Source: Fragum whitleyi
Taxonomy: Eukaryota > Mollusca > Bivalvia > Cardiida > Cardiidae
DNA length: 64,000 nt
NCBI GenBank assembly: GCA_948146395.1
Contig: OX411548.1
Location: 61,275,020-61,339,019, forward strand
Direction: 5' to 3'
A model generated the notes under the pieces. It saw only the letters and a list, made by a program, of their open reading frames with translations. It did not search any database and had not been told where the DNA came from. A program made the position numbers and the translations under genes. Of this stretch, positions 1 to 10,910 are shown piece by piece (within the stretch, counting starts at the first letter, position 1; each line of letters opens with the position of its first letter).

Positions 1-64
1 TTTACGTCCTTGTGATAACACCAAAGAAGAAAAATGCAATTGCTTGTGACAAACAATTTCTCCT

Positions 65-924
65 TTTCCTATAATATACTCTTCAAAAAAAGTTCTTTGA
101 CACTGATTTAACATACAATTTTTCTGGGTTCGTGTGACAACTTCGATGATTTTTTTATTGACTTGTGAACAGAAATTAGGATGTTAGAATATCACATGTA
201 ATTGCGATAAATTACTCGACAGCGTTTCTTGATAGACACGTCAACGTCAAATTACGCAAAATCCGACCGTCTCATTTAGTACGTGCATTTTCAGATTCAC
301 TAGACAGTCCTGATAGCTCTCCATTAGTTGTGGATGAAATGCCATTTCTTGGTTGCTTTTGAAATTAAACATCTAGGCACATGACTGTAATGAAAACATG
401 TCAAGCAAACAGGGGAACAACATCATAAAGTTATTGGTCGCCACCACGCAGGCTCAATAAGACAAGCCGTTGCAAATGAATTTATTGTTTCCGAAGAGAC
501 TCTCTTGTACCTCTTGCGACGCTATATCATGCCCAACAGCGTTATGTATAGAACCAGATCAGTCTGACGCTGAATGACAACGTTCTTCCAGGACGTCAAA
601 TGACGTAACGATATTTGGGATGTTTCAATCTAACTGCTACGTCAACGAACACCTAGGTCTCCAGTCTAAGTTTGATAGCTGGTGAGAAAGTGTGGAACCA
701 AATACAAGAGGTCTTGCTTGTCACGTGCAACGTAACGTCCTAAATCAACGCCTCTATTACAAATTATTGATCAAAAATGTAATTTTGTTTTAATACAGAG
801 TAATAAGATGCATTGACTTCACCTTCATTGATTGACTTTGCTCATACAAATAGATATTTATGTCGAAATTATAATCTGCATATAGATCTAATGTCAAAGA
901 ACTTTTTTTGAAGAGTATAGGAAA
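65..924. mobile_element. Putative non-autonomous element with ~33-bp terminal inverted repeats
   Basis: The sequence at 65-102 is repeated in inverted orientation at 892-924. Both arms contain TACTCTTCAAAAAAAGTTC and TTTGACA; the left arm carries five extra bases (ATAAT). The 790 bp between them has no open reading frame of note. An inverted pair this long and well matched suggests a non-autonomous DNA transposon or foldback element. No target-site duplication is obvious, no second copy occurs in the window, and the superfamily is unknown. Confidence 0.4.
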
Positions 925-1509
925 CCACATTTTTTAAATGTCTACCTCTTCATATAGTCGTTTGTAATCAATGGCTTTCAAATTAAAAACAAAAAAACTT
1001 TCTGAAAAATAAACGGGAAAGGGTTTAAGGAAGGAATGGAGATTTTAAAATTGGATGTTGCCGTCCACTGCAGACCGCTGTTAATATCGATTTTACAAAG
1101 GTCAGACGGGCGTTTGATGGTGTTTTCATCGCAATTACAATGGCTTTAAGAGTCTGGATGGAAGATTTTAAATTAGAGATTAAAAATCACCGAGAATCCC
1201 CGCGTATCCTCTCTCCGGAACTAGATTTAGAGTGGAAATAGCCTCTAACCCTTGGCACTTCTTTTCCTCGTAATTCTTGAAAGACTAGCCATTGGCTATA
1301 AATACCATGTTGTCGTTTGAAGTATTTTCAGTTTTTAAAATACTGGAGGGGTATGAAAAACTTCTTAAATTGTATGCTCCCTGTTATGTACCAAAACCAT
1401 TTTTCTCTATATGATGGAGCTTCTGAGGGAACGGGATGGAGGTGAGAATAAGTTTACGCTTAAGATATCATCTATTTAATTCTTTTATTTTCCCTTTCGG
1501 GCACAGCAT

Positions 1510-1573
<64 letters not shown>

Positions 1574-1861
1574 TCCCCCTTTCCACTCAAAATCGCTTTA
1601 GAAATCTTAAAGTATAAATCGACTTTGGAATGAATTTAGATTTCGTTGTAATTGTTTGTTTTTCATTTTTTTATTAATAGAAATAGCCTTTTATCATATC
1701 GTTTATTTATTACTTCTGTGACGTGCATGAACTATAAAAACTAGGATTCAATTTTCTCATCCTGAAGCGACTGATGACCAACCGGTATTCACTTACAAAA
1801 GATTGATCAAAAAGGTGATCGTTTGACTTTTTTAAAAGAAAAAGAGAATTTTTTGTTTAGT
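925..1861. other. No gene seen; contains only a CA microsatellite
   Basis: AT-rich sequence without a supportable coding region. The only ORF is the 65-codon frame at 1436-1633, a His-Thr run read through the CA microsatellite. Confidence 0.6.
1511..1571. repeat. (CA)n microsatellite
   Basis: About 30 uninterrupted CA units. The length and purity suggest it is polymorphic. Confidence 0.97.
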
Positions 1862-2125
1862 GGAGGTATGAAACTAAATAGCTTACCACAATGTATAAAT
1901 ACGCGAAATCAATGAACACTCTCTTCGTTTCTCATCATTTAATATCATGAAAAAGAAACGTAAAGATTTTCCCATAGTGAGATAGGATTTTTTATGGGAC
2001 TAATTTTCGCGAAAGCTAATAAATAGCCACGTACTCAAAATTGTTTTCATGCAGTTATATAACCAATTTTAAGTTAATAAAAATGCTCGCTACTTGATGA
2101 ACGCAACTGGAATTAAACTTATTGA
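1862..2125 (+). repeat. R-8 dispersed repeat copy
   Basis: It begins GAGGTATGAAACTAAA and has a TATAAATACGCGAA segment, then TTTTATGGGAC and a final block resembling AACCAATTTT..AATGCT..TTGATGAACGCAACT. The same landmarks appear in the same order at 21968-22290, and in part at 21572-21800 and 53600-53735. It has no coding capacity. The family is unidentified. Confidence 0.55.
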
Positions 2126-2706
2126 CAATTATATAGGCAGGTAACCTTGAACAATTCTTAGATATTGCCTATATATACTATCACTGATATAGGGTTAATT
2201 CTGGTTTTTGAGGGCGTTATCATTTGGAGAGGCCCGAAAAATGGCTTAACGCCCGAGTGCGAAGCTCGAGGGCGTTAAAGCATTTTGAGGGGCTTTGCAA
2301 ATTTTAATGCTCGAAAAAACGTGAATTGACGCTATTACTGCATAAAAAGAAAGACTAATCGGGGGTTATTCAGAGGTTGCAAAATAATTCATATTATGCT
2401 CGTTTTCAATGTTACACAAAGAAGCTGATAAAGTGTATATGCCCTGACTTGATATTTAAGTGAAAGAAGCCGGGCGTTAACGGCACGTGAATTTACTTGT
2501 TAATCCACATTTTCTTTGCCCAGGTTTCGTCCGTAAACGTATGCCTTTAACGACCCAAAAACGCACATTTTATTCAATAATGAATGTTGATTCCATTAAA
2601 TGACGATATAAGGGTTGTGTTTGTGCGATTGTTAATATTGAAACAATATTTACAAAAAAGTTTCGATTGTGGGTGGGTAATATGGACGCTTGATTAATAT
2701 GTATTT
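2126..2706. other. No gene; GC-richer hairpin near 2246-2277
   Basis: The inverted pair TAACGCCC (2246-2253) / GGGCGTTA (2270-2277) encloses GAGTGCGAAGCTCGA, and a further GGGCGTTAACG lies near 2474. This may be a degenerate repeat terminus. No ORF is supportable. Confidence 0.4.
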
Positions 2707-2943
2707 GTGACCCGTCACGCGAAAAGGGACCATCCGGGAATTCTGTTAAATGAATTATTGAAAAAGAGATTTGATCCACCATTGGTCAACCATAAATCGC
2801 ATTTCAAAAAACCTTTCACTGGAATCTCGATTTATCTTTCTAGATTCAGGAAATAAGCACGGTGCAAAAACTTTCGACCTGCGCAGACTGACTATGGTCG
2901 CTACTTTACGCACTACCCAGATGGTCCCTTTTCGCGTGATCAC
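2707..2943. mobile_element. IR-1 MITE-like copy (full length)
   Basis: It starts GTGACCCGTCACGCGAAAAG and ends in the inverse CTTTTCGCGTGATCAC, about 237 bp overall. The interior carries the family core (CTGCGCAGACTGAC). Similar copies lie at 8336, 27147, 40061, 40648 and 41057. Short, non-coding and bounded by inverted repeats, it fits a non-autonomous DNA transposon (MITE). The 67-73-codon frames across it are not real genes. Confidence 0.75.
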
Positions 2944-3439
2944 GCATTGGTTGTTTATAGGCAAATTTGATTAAATCAAGGAATCAAGTTCATAGACTAA
3001 CACCTAAAATCCGAGAGTTAGGAAATTCAAATTTATTTCGTTTTTTTAAAGTTTACACATCTTTTAGCGCTCTTTATACGTTTTATGATGACTATTTTTC
3101 AAATTCAAATATTCAAACTGTTTATGTTTCGTCTGTTCATTTTATCTTGTGTGGGTTATCTGATCGTCTGCTAATCCTTTCAATTTGACCAAGTCTTAAA
3201 TTTTGTCGTCTGATGTCAGACACTTAGACAGATAATTTAATCGATCTTTCTCCATTGATTTACCAGATCTATATTCAGGAAAAACAACCGCTGCGATTTT
3301 AATCTATCCCTTCTCGTGTTCTAATTGGGGTATAATTGGAAAAGTTAAAATGGGCATAAAATATACTCAAGTTTCGTTTCCTGTTCTCGGTGACAGAAAG
3401 GTTTTGAAATCGGTAAACTATAGAAGTGATTTTTAATAT

Positions 3440-3584
3440 GTTACCCGTCATACAATATGGAACCATCTGGGAACTCCGTAGAATAAATATTTTGAAAAGG
3501 GATTGGTTCCAGTGCAGGTCAACCAGGGGTCGTGTTTCAATAGGTCTTTTACAAGAAGGTATATTGGTCATTCTAGGTTTAAGA
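3440..3584. mobile_element. IR-1 copy, truncated
   Basis: The diverged left end GTTACCCGTCAT..GGAACCATCTGGGAACT is followed by the family interior (GGTTCCAGTGCAGGTCAACC, then GGTCATTCTAG). The right inverted end is missing, and an IR-3 copy follows about 30 bp later. Confidence 0.55.
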
Positions 3585-3614
3585 AAATGAGTGAAGTGAG
3601 AAAAATGTCACCCT

Positions 3615-3833
3615 AGGGCATGTTTTACTAAACACATTACGATCATTTTTTGCGTAAGTCAAACATCGAGGTTGTTTCTCGATAAGTTACTAAATAACGA
3701 ATTATGTCAATGGAATCGTCTTCTAGAGTCGATTCCATTGATAAATTGCAAGGCAGAATCGAACAATGAATGAAAACACCGGGTAGGATTTGTGATTTTG
3801 GCTTACGATAACATTATTCGTAAGAAGTTTATT
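3615..3833. mobile_element. IR-3 MITE-like copy
   Basis: The left end AGGGCATGTTTTACTAAAC is followed by TTTTTTGCGTAAGTCAA, the central inverted pair ATGGAATCGTCT / AGTCGATTCCAT, then AATGAATGAAAACACCGGGTA. The same order occurs at 38017 and 59021. The right end is degraded. Confidence 0.65.
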
Positions 3834-3979
3834 CGAAGCTTGCCCCCATCGGGTTCGATCCCCGCGCACACAAAATATTAAAAAATGTGTTTTTTCGGTG
3901 AAAGAACAATTTAGCCTGCATTGGTGGAAGAAACAAAGGCTATATATTTAAACGGGAGTAAATTACTTTGTGAATTGAT

Positions 3980-4249
3980 TGATTGAATGGAGTTTTACGC
4001 CCCTTTCAACATTATTTCAGTTATATCGCGGCGCCTGGATCACCTAAAATGGTTCCCTGGTATTTCTCTCACCAGTACAACCATCACATCCTTTCCTAGC
4101 CTCCAGCTGCTATTTCATATGGGTCTATGATTATCAACCCATTGGTGAGAGAGAAATAGTCGGAAAGAATGAGTGCCGCCGTCGAGGATCGAACCCGGGT
4201 TCTCTAGATTGACAGTCCGACGCGCTAACAACTGCGCTATGACGGCGGC
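3980..4249 (-). mobile_element. SINE-A, tRNA-derived, near full length
   Basis: On the minus strand it begins with a tRNA-like head: box A-like TAGCGCAGTTGTTAGCGCG and box B GGTTCGATCC, flanked by GCCGCCGTC / GACGGCGGC acceptor-like ends. A body containing CTGGTGAGAGAAATACCAGG follows, and a tail GGGGCGTAAAACTCCATTC. This is RNA polymerase III SINE architecture. The acceptor and anticodon stems do not fold as a canonical tRNA, so it is not a tRNA gene. Tail and body resemble SINEs widespread in molluscs, but I cannot assign a named superfamily. Confidence 0.85.
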
Positions 4250-4647
4250 ACTATGTGAAACAATCCTTCATTCCGGACTGCACATTCTCTAACAACAAAA
4301 CTTTAATTAAAAAGGGTTTAATTCCCAAAGGTCACGTGGCATTGTCAATCACTAGATTTTTAATTACTGTTTTATCTGTAAATACGTGATTCAGTCCGTT
4401 GACTTTTTTTTAATTTTTCCAGGTAAAAATCGATAGAAAACAACTTGGCTTGTCTCGAAACGCCATTTCAATATGAAATATAACAGAATTTATCACTATC
4501 CAATAATACTTAAATCAATGGCCGTAGCAAGATTACGACCTTTCCTCCTAGTGTCTTTTTTAACATTATAACAAAATATAAAACCATAGCATATTTGTAC
4601 TAAAGTATTTTTTACTTCATCAACACCACCCGTCAACGATGATATAT

Positions 4648-5047
4648 GGGATAATCGTTTGTTTCAGTTTAGGATCGATTTATATTTCATTGAGTGAACG
4701 ACAAAAGCTATATTTTCACGAAAATATAGCTTTTGTTGTTCACAAAATGAAATATTAATCGATCTTACTCGCAGACAAACGATTATTCTATTTCTTTAAT
4801 GCAACAATGAGAGAAAATGTGAAATTTCTAGGACATATTTTCGTAAAGCGCGTCATTTTGCACGTGATTTCTATGCAACGTTCATTGTGACGTCACTTAT
4901 TTCGCCCCGCATAGATGACGTCAGATAGAGTGAAATGCACAAAAGCAGGGTATAAAATTTTGATAATTTCGCTGCTTTTGCGGTGAGATTATCAAGTGAT
5001 AATCTACCGTTATTTCTCGATAAACCACCGAAAAGCATTTAAGAAGA
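4648..5047. mobile_element. FB-6 element with internal foldback
   Basis: The left part (4648-4792) is a large hairpin. GATAATCGTTTGTTT pairs with AAACGATTATT, and at the centre CAAAAGCTATATTTT (4702-4716) pairs perfectly with 4721-4735. A second part holds two TGACGTCA-like sites and TTTGATAATTTCGCTGC..GGTGAGATTATCAAG, then AAAAGCATTTAAGAA. Related copies lie at 19679-20056, 41872-41972 and 47464-47790. Confidence 0.6.
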
Positions 5048-5466
5048 TATGATCTTCCGATTTTCTCGAAGTTTCAATTGTACATATCCTCAATGATTTG
5101 AATACATATATTTTATATATTCAAGGTTAACCTTCCTTTTTCTCAAGTAGCTTACTGGTCGTTCACAACTATGTGTTTTTGTCCTACAAGATAATGTTTT
5201 GAAGGTCAAGGGCATATATTAAGGTCAAATTTTGAAAGCTTATCCAGAGTTAACCCCAAAACTATAAACGGAATTCAAAATTCCTTGTCATAGTGACTGC
5301 GTTTAATTTCATTTAATTTGGAAATGTTACATTCAAAAGAACGTTTAAGCAAGCTTCAAGTTCAAGGTCACGTGTCATGGTGCTTTTTATAGCTTGTGCG
5401 AAAAAGAGTTCTACATGCGGACAATATTATTTGCAATGATATTGACAATACGTTTGTTCAATCTCC
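5048..5466. other. No gene or clear repeat seen
   Basis: AT-rich sequence with no supportable ORF, RNA gene or family match inside the window. Confidence 0.5.
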
Positions 5467-5558
5467 AATACAATATATACAAAATCAATAATACAATATA
5501 GTCAAAATCAATAATGCGATAAAGACAAAATCAATAATACAATATAGCCAAAATCAAT
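5467..5558. repeat. Tandem repeat, four 23-bp units
   Basis: Units start at 5467, 5490, 5513 and 5536, with consensus close to AATACAATATAGTCAAAATC + AAT. There are no spacers, so this is a minisatellite and not a CRISPR array. Confidence 0.85.
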
Positions 5559-6319
5559 AATATTGTAAAACGACAGGTTCGGCAATTCGATCTCGCCCAT
5601 ACTCTACAGGTTTGACAATATTATGGATCATGTATTGGCTATATTGAAAATTGATCAATTCATTGACGCAATATATGTAATTGTCAATAATTTTCACCGT
5701 GCATGGGTTGGTTAAGGAAGCAACGCATTTATTTACCAGGGAAAAGGACCAGTTTTCAATCAATATTTAAGTGACACTTTGTAGTTGAAAGATTAGAAAT
5801 ATTGATTCCGGGATATTACCTGGATACCTTTAATTTCTAAGGAAAGGCTTTTTATTCTATTTAAGCCATCATCTGTTTTTATAAAACCGCCGATCCGGAG
5901 CAAAAAGATTGAAAACCCCTAACAATACAGCCGCACTTAGTCTCTTTTTAAAACTCGTTCGTTCATTCCTGCTTTGAGTCATGCAAGTTCCTTCACCGTG
6001 ACGATTTCCACAAGTTTAAATGTTTCTCTTATAATTATTCAACTTTGCGTGGCAATTATTTGAAAGCATGCTGTTGATCTTACCTTTTCCCTATAAAGCT
6101 CCACTGAAGATGGATGCATTTTGGAATTATCCCAGCTCCGGCCAGTCGTAGGTTCAATTCTTGTTTAAAAAACAGTTACTACTTCTGCATTTCAGACTTT
6201 CTTCACGTGATTGGATCTTACTACTATATGTAATCTATCTGAAATAATTTTATAGGCACAGAAACATAAAGCTCATTTAGCCAGTCTTAAAGAGTCAATT
6301 TACATATTTCCACGTTCCT
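5559..6319. other. No gene or clear repeat seen
   Basis: Frames here (for example 5554-5763 minus) lack any recognisable domain or compositional bias. Confidence 0.5.
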
Positions 6320-6522
6320 GAGAGAGAAAGAGAGACAGGGAGACAGACAGAGACATATACAGAGAGACACAGAGAAACATAGAGACAGACAGAGACTCAA
6401 AGAGATAGAGAGTGGGGGAGAGGGAGAGACAGAAAGACAGAGAAGAGAGACAGACGGAGAAGAGATAGGGAAGATGGAAGAGATAGAGAGAAGAGAAACA
6501 GAGAGAGAGAGAGAGAGGGGGG
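6320..6522. repeat. GA/GACA-rich low-complexity tract
   Basis: About 200 bp of GAGA, GACAGA and GAGACAGAGA motifs ending in a pure GA run. The complementary strand yields a spurious Ser/Leu/Val ORF (6287-6556). Confidence 0.9.
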
Positions 6523-8070
6523 TCAGTGACTTACATGTACTGCTACCAAATTCCATGGATTAGGCTTGATTTTTACCAAACTTTTAAGGACAGATCGACG
6601 ATAACAATGTTCAATGTTTTTACCTCGCGCACATGTCAAGGTGTTCTTGTTTCTTGGTTTCTCGATTCTTATAACTTTACGGTAACTACGCGGGATTCAG
6701 GCGGAGGGCGAAAAAAGTTGCATTACTTTTGCTTTCTTCAAACCTACTCCCCCGGCCCCTAGTCATTGCTTTTTGCGAATGACAAAAAGGCAGGTATTTT
6801 CTGTTGAATTCCAAAAAGATGAATTAATGATGTCGTAATTCCGTGTTCAATTTAAAGGAGAAACGATAACAAGTAAGGAACGCAGTTACGGTCGTCACAA
6901 GAAGAACCAATGATTTTTATGCTAGAGTAGAAAGAACGGCGGTGATATCGCAAGAGAAAGAGAGTGTGACGAAAATATAGCGAAAGTATATATAAGTACG
7001 ATGTCTACTATACGATATCGTGACAGAACATGGATAATATCGTGAAATTACGATGAAGAGATCAATAATTAATCAATAATCAATTATCTCGTGATTGCTC
7101 CATCGTACTCTCACATATTACCAAAGTATCGCGTTATCGTTTACACGGAACTACGATAACGTTATCGTACTATCAAATTATTGTCATTTTACTATCGGGT
7201 GATCGTAATCGTGTTTTTCTGCAATTGCTATCGTAGAATTGCCTTACTTTAATCGTACTACCGCATGATCATCATCGAAATATCATGCTATCAAAATGAT
7301 ATGATCTTCGTTCTTTATATTTATTTTCGTGTTACAACAGTATTATCGTAATCGCAATATTTATTAACACTTACCTGTTTTACAAATTTTGGACCTGTCC
7401 AAATTCAAAGATTTGCGGACGAAAATATAAAGTGGATTTAATATGAAAAATAGCCATTCAATAGGGTAGAAAATAGCGTGGAAAAAGAAGAAATTGCTTG
7501 TCAGAAGCAATTTCTTCTTTTTTCACAATGTTTTCTCAATCATAAAATCACAGACACGTAAAAAGCAGTGATGAAACAGCAAAGGATTAAGTGTTCGTGA
7601 TTGTGTTACATCGCTTAATATTTTCTGATTGCCATCTTGGTTGTTCATCGTCACCACCCAATATCTTCATTTTGTTGTCTCGTCTCTGCGATTGAAAATG
7701 TGATGGCGCTATTTGCTACCCATACACAAGATGGTATCATTGCAAAATTATAAATTCCTTAATAAAGATACAATTTGAGTATCAATATCATAGATTTGAC
7801 ATTATTTGTCTGCTAGGAACATATTTTGAAATCTTTATAATTCATAAACATATCACGTTTGATCAGTGTTAAAACTGTCCTCATTTAATGCTTTATGTTC
7901 CTCGTGTTACAATGTATTTCATTTCTTAACGGGCCAGACAGACGCTTTCATTTAATTCACCATTTGAACTTCACTTTTCAAATATTTTAGAGTGTCTCTC
8001 ATAACTAAAATGATGTTTAGCTTCATTTGTGTTTGCTTTCTTTATGCTTTGATTACTTTTTCCTCGACAA
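6523..8070. other. No gene; ATCGTA-rich stretch and an 18-bp perfect hairpin
   Basis: From about 6950 to 7340 the sequence is dominated by variants of TATCGTA, CGATATCG and GATAACG. At 7482-7523, AAAAAGAAGAAATTGCTT pairs perfectly across a 5-nt loop (GTCAG). A degenerate relative of the hairpin with similar 3' flank is at 9568-9612. No coding region is supported. Confidence 0.55.
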
Positions 8071-8268
8071 TGAGGGATAATTCATTGCTTTACCAGTTTC
8101 TGTTTGTATACTTGACAAATTGTTGGTAATATTGTTTTCAAAATTTTTAATCCAAAAACTAAAGTTCATAATAACATAATAAGGGATAGTTCTTTATTTT
8201 ACCAGTTTCTGTTTCTATACTTGACAAAGTATAGGTAACATTGTTTTCATCCAAAAATTTCATTGTAA
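8071..8268. repeat. Imperfect tandem duplication, ~110-bp period
   Basis: The block 8071-8160 (AGGGATAATTC..TTTACCAGTTTCTGTTTGTA..GTAATATTGTTTTCA) recurs at 8181-8268 with about ten substitutions. Confidence 0.75.
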
Positions 8269-8335
8269 TTATAATACTATATAAAAGACAATCAAAAATG
8301 AATGGTCCTGTTGTAGTAAAAGTGTTTGGGTTTTT

Positions 8336-8524
8336 TTCACCCGTCACGCGAAAAGGGACCATCTGAGAACTCTGTAAAATGATTAATTGTTTGAGAAAAA
8401 AAAAAAGAAAAAAAAACACATTGTGAAAAGTTTTGACCTAGTCAGTCTGTGCAATCCTCGCAGTCTGACTAGGGTGGATACTTTACGCGCTACCCAGATG
8501 GTCCTTTTTCGCAACATGGGTCAC
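8336..8524. mobile_element. IR-1 MITE-like copy, internally shortened
   Basis: The left end TTCACCCGTCACGCGAAAAG is opposed by CTACCCAGATGGTCC..GGGTCAC. The interior contains TAGTCAGTCTGTGCA and GCAGTCTGACTAGG, the palindromic core shared by the family, after an A-rich tract. Confidence 0.75.
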
Positions 8525-9273
8525 AATAATGTATTTGCCTTAATTTCATCTTTTTTTAGATAATTTCTTCAATAAATTAGGTATTTCGATAGCAGAAATT
8601 GGAAACTCTTTTCCTGGTGTGATTTCTTTGAGGAAAAATATTCTAAACATTAATCCCTTTAATATAGATCTCCGAAAATAAAGAAAAAGAAGGATGGTAT
8701 TCCCGAAAAAATACTTTTGTGTCTTGAAATCAAATGCTTGCGAAACTTTGCCACTGCGAAAAATCAATGGTTTTCAGTTAATCATACAACGTGCAAAAAA
8801 TTGTATCTATATAACTTGGAAAAGCATTAATATCAACATGAAGTTGTATCAAATTAGATTTCGTTTGTTGAAACGTTCAAAGGATATATACAGAATAAAC
8901 GAGAGCTTTAAACAGAGCTGGAAATCAAAGGAATCGAAAAAACAACAAAAATTTATTTTAAACTACATTTGATCTATAGCTAGCTTGATTTTTGAACTCG
9001 ATTACTCATTTTTCATAAAATATGAGGCAATATTCTCTCTTTGATCGAATCAGTTCTGAAGTTATCAAGGAGACTACTTTAGAAGGGTCTTCAGAGATGG
9101 GAGGTCCGCTCGGTGCATTTAGCCCTTTTCTTCTATGTTTTACCCTTTCTGTATTGTTTGTTTTTTTTTTGTTGTTGTTTTGTTTTTGTTTTTGTTTTGT
9201 TTTTAGGCTGATCCAAATTGAAAGCGGTTGCAGACAACAAGGAAAAGAGTGTGATATTTCATTTTTTAATATG
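8525..9273. other. No supportable gene
   Basis: Open frames at 8694-8972 and 9022-9405 show no recognisable domain. The latter runs through a TTTTGTTTTTG tract and into SINE-A, so it is treated as chance. Confidence 0.5.
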
Positions 9274-9519
9274 TTTTGTTTGAATGGTGATTTACGCCGC
9301 TTTCAAAAAATTTTCAGTTATATCGCGGCGGCTGGAGAACCTAACAAGGGATTCCTGGTATTTCTCTCACCAGTACAGCTATCTGACATAGGTCTACGAT
9401 TATAAACCCATTGGTGAGAGACAAACAGCCGAAAAGGATGAGTTCCGCTGTTGGGGATCAAACTCGGGACCTCTAGATTGGCAGTCCGACGCGCTACCAA
9501 CTGCGCTATGACGGCGGCC
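9274..9519 (-). mobile_element. SINE-A, near full length
   Basis: The minus strand begins GCCGCCGTCATAGCGCAGTT with box B-like GAGTTTGATCC, then the shared body (CTGGTGAGAGAAATACCAGG) and tail GAAAGCGGCGTAAATC. It lacks about 20 bp of the body between the AGCTGG and TAGGAAAGG landmarks seen at 3980-4249. This copy is among the best preserved heads. Confidence 0.88.
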
Positions 9520-9611
9520 CGAGTGATATTTGAAGGGGAGTCGTCAATATGTTGTTGAAAATATTTTGTAGAAAAAAAGACATTGCTTACAAAAAGCAAT
9601 TTCTTCTTTTC

Positions 9612-10699
9612 CACAATATTTTCTCAAGTATATATACACATGGGCGTTAAATTGCGAGACTGTGCATAGACAAAGGTAAAAAGTTTTTGAACGATGGATG
9701 GCCTTAGTCCTCGATGTCGCAATGGAAGCCTTCTTGTTCATTCTCGCCAACAAAATACCCATAGATACAGTGAAGAGGGGTTTAAGCCAGACTCATTTTT
9801 CATTTCTAAATGAACCCCTATGTTGAATCGTCTCAATGAGATTATTCAAGTATTTGAATCGTGTCAATGAGACGATTCCAATGAGTACGAACAACATTGG
9901 GATTTTGCTATAATTATTGAAATATTTTTATATAAAATCTGAAATATCCCGTCCATCTGTAACTGTGATACCTACGTTTATGATAGACCGCTTATTTTCG
10001 TTTATTTATGGGCGCTATCATAGCATATGTCGACGCCATTCAGAAGACGGTTAGTGGTTAAGGTGGATAGTGCAAGGATACATGACGAAACTACTTCTGA
10101 GATCCGTTATGATTGTTTTACTTGCTCAGTGTAAAGCACCGTCACACGTCTCATCCGAAAGGAATTGGCTTCTTAGTTTGCCAGTCCGGGAATCGAACTT
10201 GCTAAGAAAAATGTACTTGTCCGCAGGTGGAAAAGCTCGTGTCGGACAAGTCGTGTATGGGAATTCCACACCGTAATTCGTATATTTACACTAGGCAAAA
10301 TACAAATGACTTAACTAGCATATAAAAGAAGACATAAAGCATTCATTTTTTCTCAGTAAAGCAAACGGTTTCTTTACCGTCCCCTTTGAATATTTCAAAT
10401 TTCTACTGCAAGAAAGGAAATCTTCAGTCTTCAATCACGGGGTAATTAAGTAAGTTTTTGTAACTCAATTTTAAAACGCTACTTTATTGTTGATTTTCCT
10501 TCTACGCGTTTTTAACGAGCGATCATAATTTAATAAAACACCTACAAAGTGCAGGAGAAAATTTCGAATCTTGCCCAGTTATCTTCCTACACGAGATGAA
10601 TATCTTTTGAAAAGCTTTTATGAGTATAAGGGCAAATGTATAGTGAGCGTCTATGAATATATTTTACACTTTCTATAGTTTTGCGATTATCCCTCGTTT
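9612..10699. other. No gene; PAL-11 copy inside
   Basis: Holds the PAL-11 palindromic copy at 9818-9900 and otherwise no supportable feature. The frame at 10070-10276 has no recognisable similarity. Confidence 0.5.
9818..9900. repeat. PAL-11 palindromic repeat
   Basis: CCTATGTTGAATCGTCTCAATGAGATT is opposed by GTGTCAATGAGACGATTCC, followed by AATGAGTACGAACAACAT. The same CATTGGAATCGTCT/AGACGATTCCAATG core recurs at 30279, 54083 and 62682, and at the centre of IR-3. Confidence 0.65.
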
Positions 10700-10910
10700 G
10701 ACCTGGTTCGATCCCCACGTTTCCGACTATTTGTCTCTTACGAATGGGTTGATAAATCGTAGACCTATGTGGGATAGCAGCTTGAGGCTAGGAAAGGATG
10801 TAATGGTAGTAATGATGTGAGAAATACCAGCAATCCATTGATAGGTGCTCCAGTCACCGAGATATAGATAAAAGATTGTTGAAAGCGGCGTAAAATCCCA
10901 TTCAAGCAAA
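10700..10910 (+). mobile_element. SINE-A, 5'-truncated
   Basis: It starts at box B (TGGTTCGATCC), so box A is lost. The body and tail follow, ending GAAAGCGGCGTAAAATCCC then TTCAAGCAAA. 5' truncation is expected for a retroposed copy. Confidence 0.8.

Noticed and set aside
1436..1633. 65-codon His-Thr-rich ORF
   Set aside because: It is only a translation of the (CA)n microsatellite.
3980..4249. Functional tRNA gene on the minus strand
   Set aside because: Box A and box B are present but stems do not pair as a cloverleaf and the sequence continues into a SINE body shared by eight other copies.
5467..5558. CRISPR-like short direct repeats
   Set aside because: The 23-bp units are contiguous with no spacers, and the window is eukaryotic; the same applies to the 54-bp units at 33924-34570.
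6287..6556. 89-codon Ser/Leu-rich ORF on the minus strand
   Set aside because: Generated by the GA-rich low-complexity tract.
9022..9405. 127-codon plus-strand ORF
   Set aside because: Runs through a T-rich tract and into a SINE-A copy; no recognisable domain.
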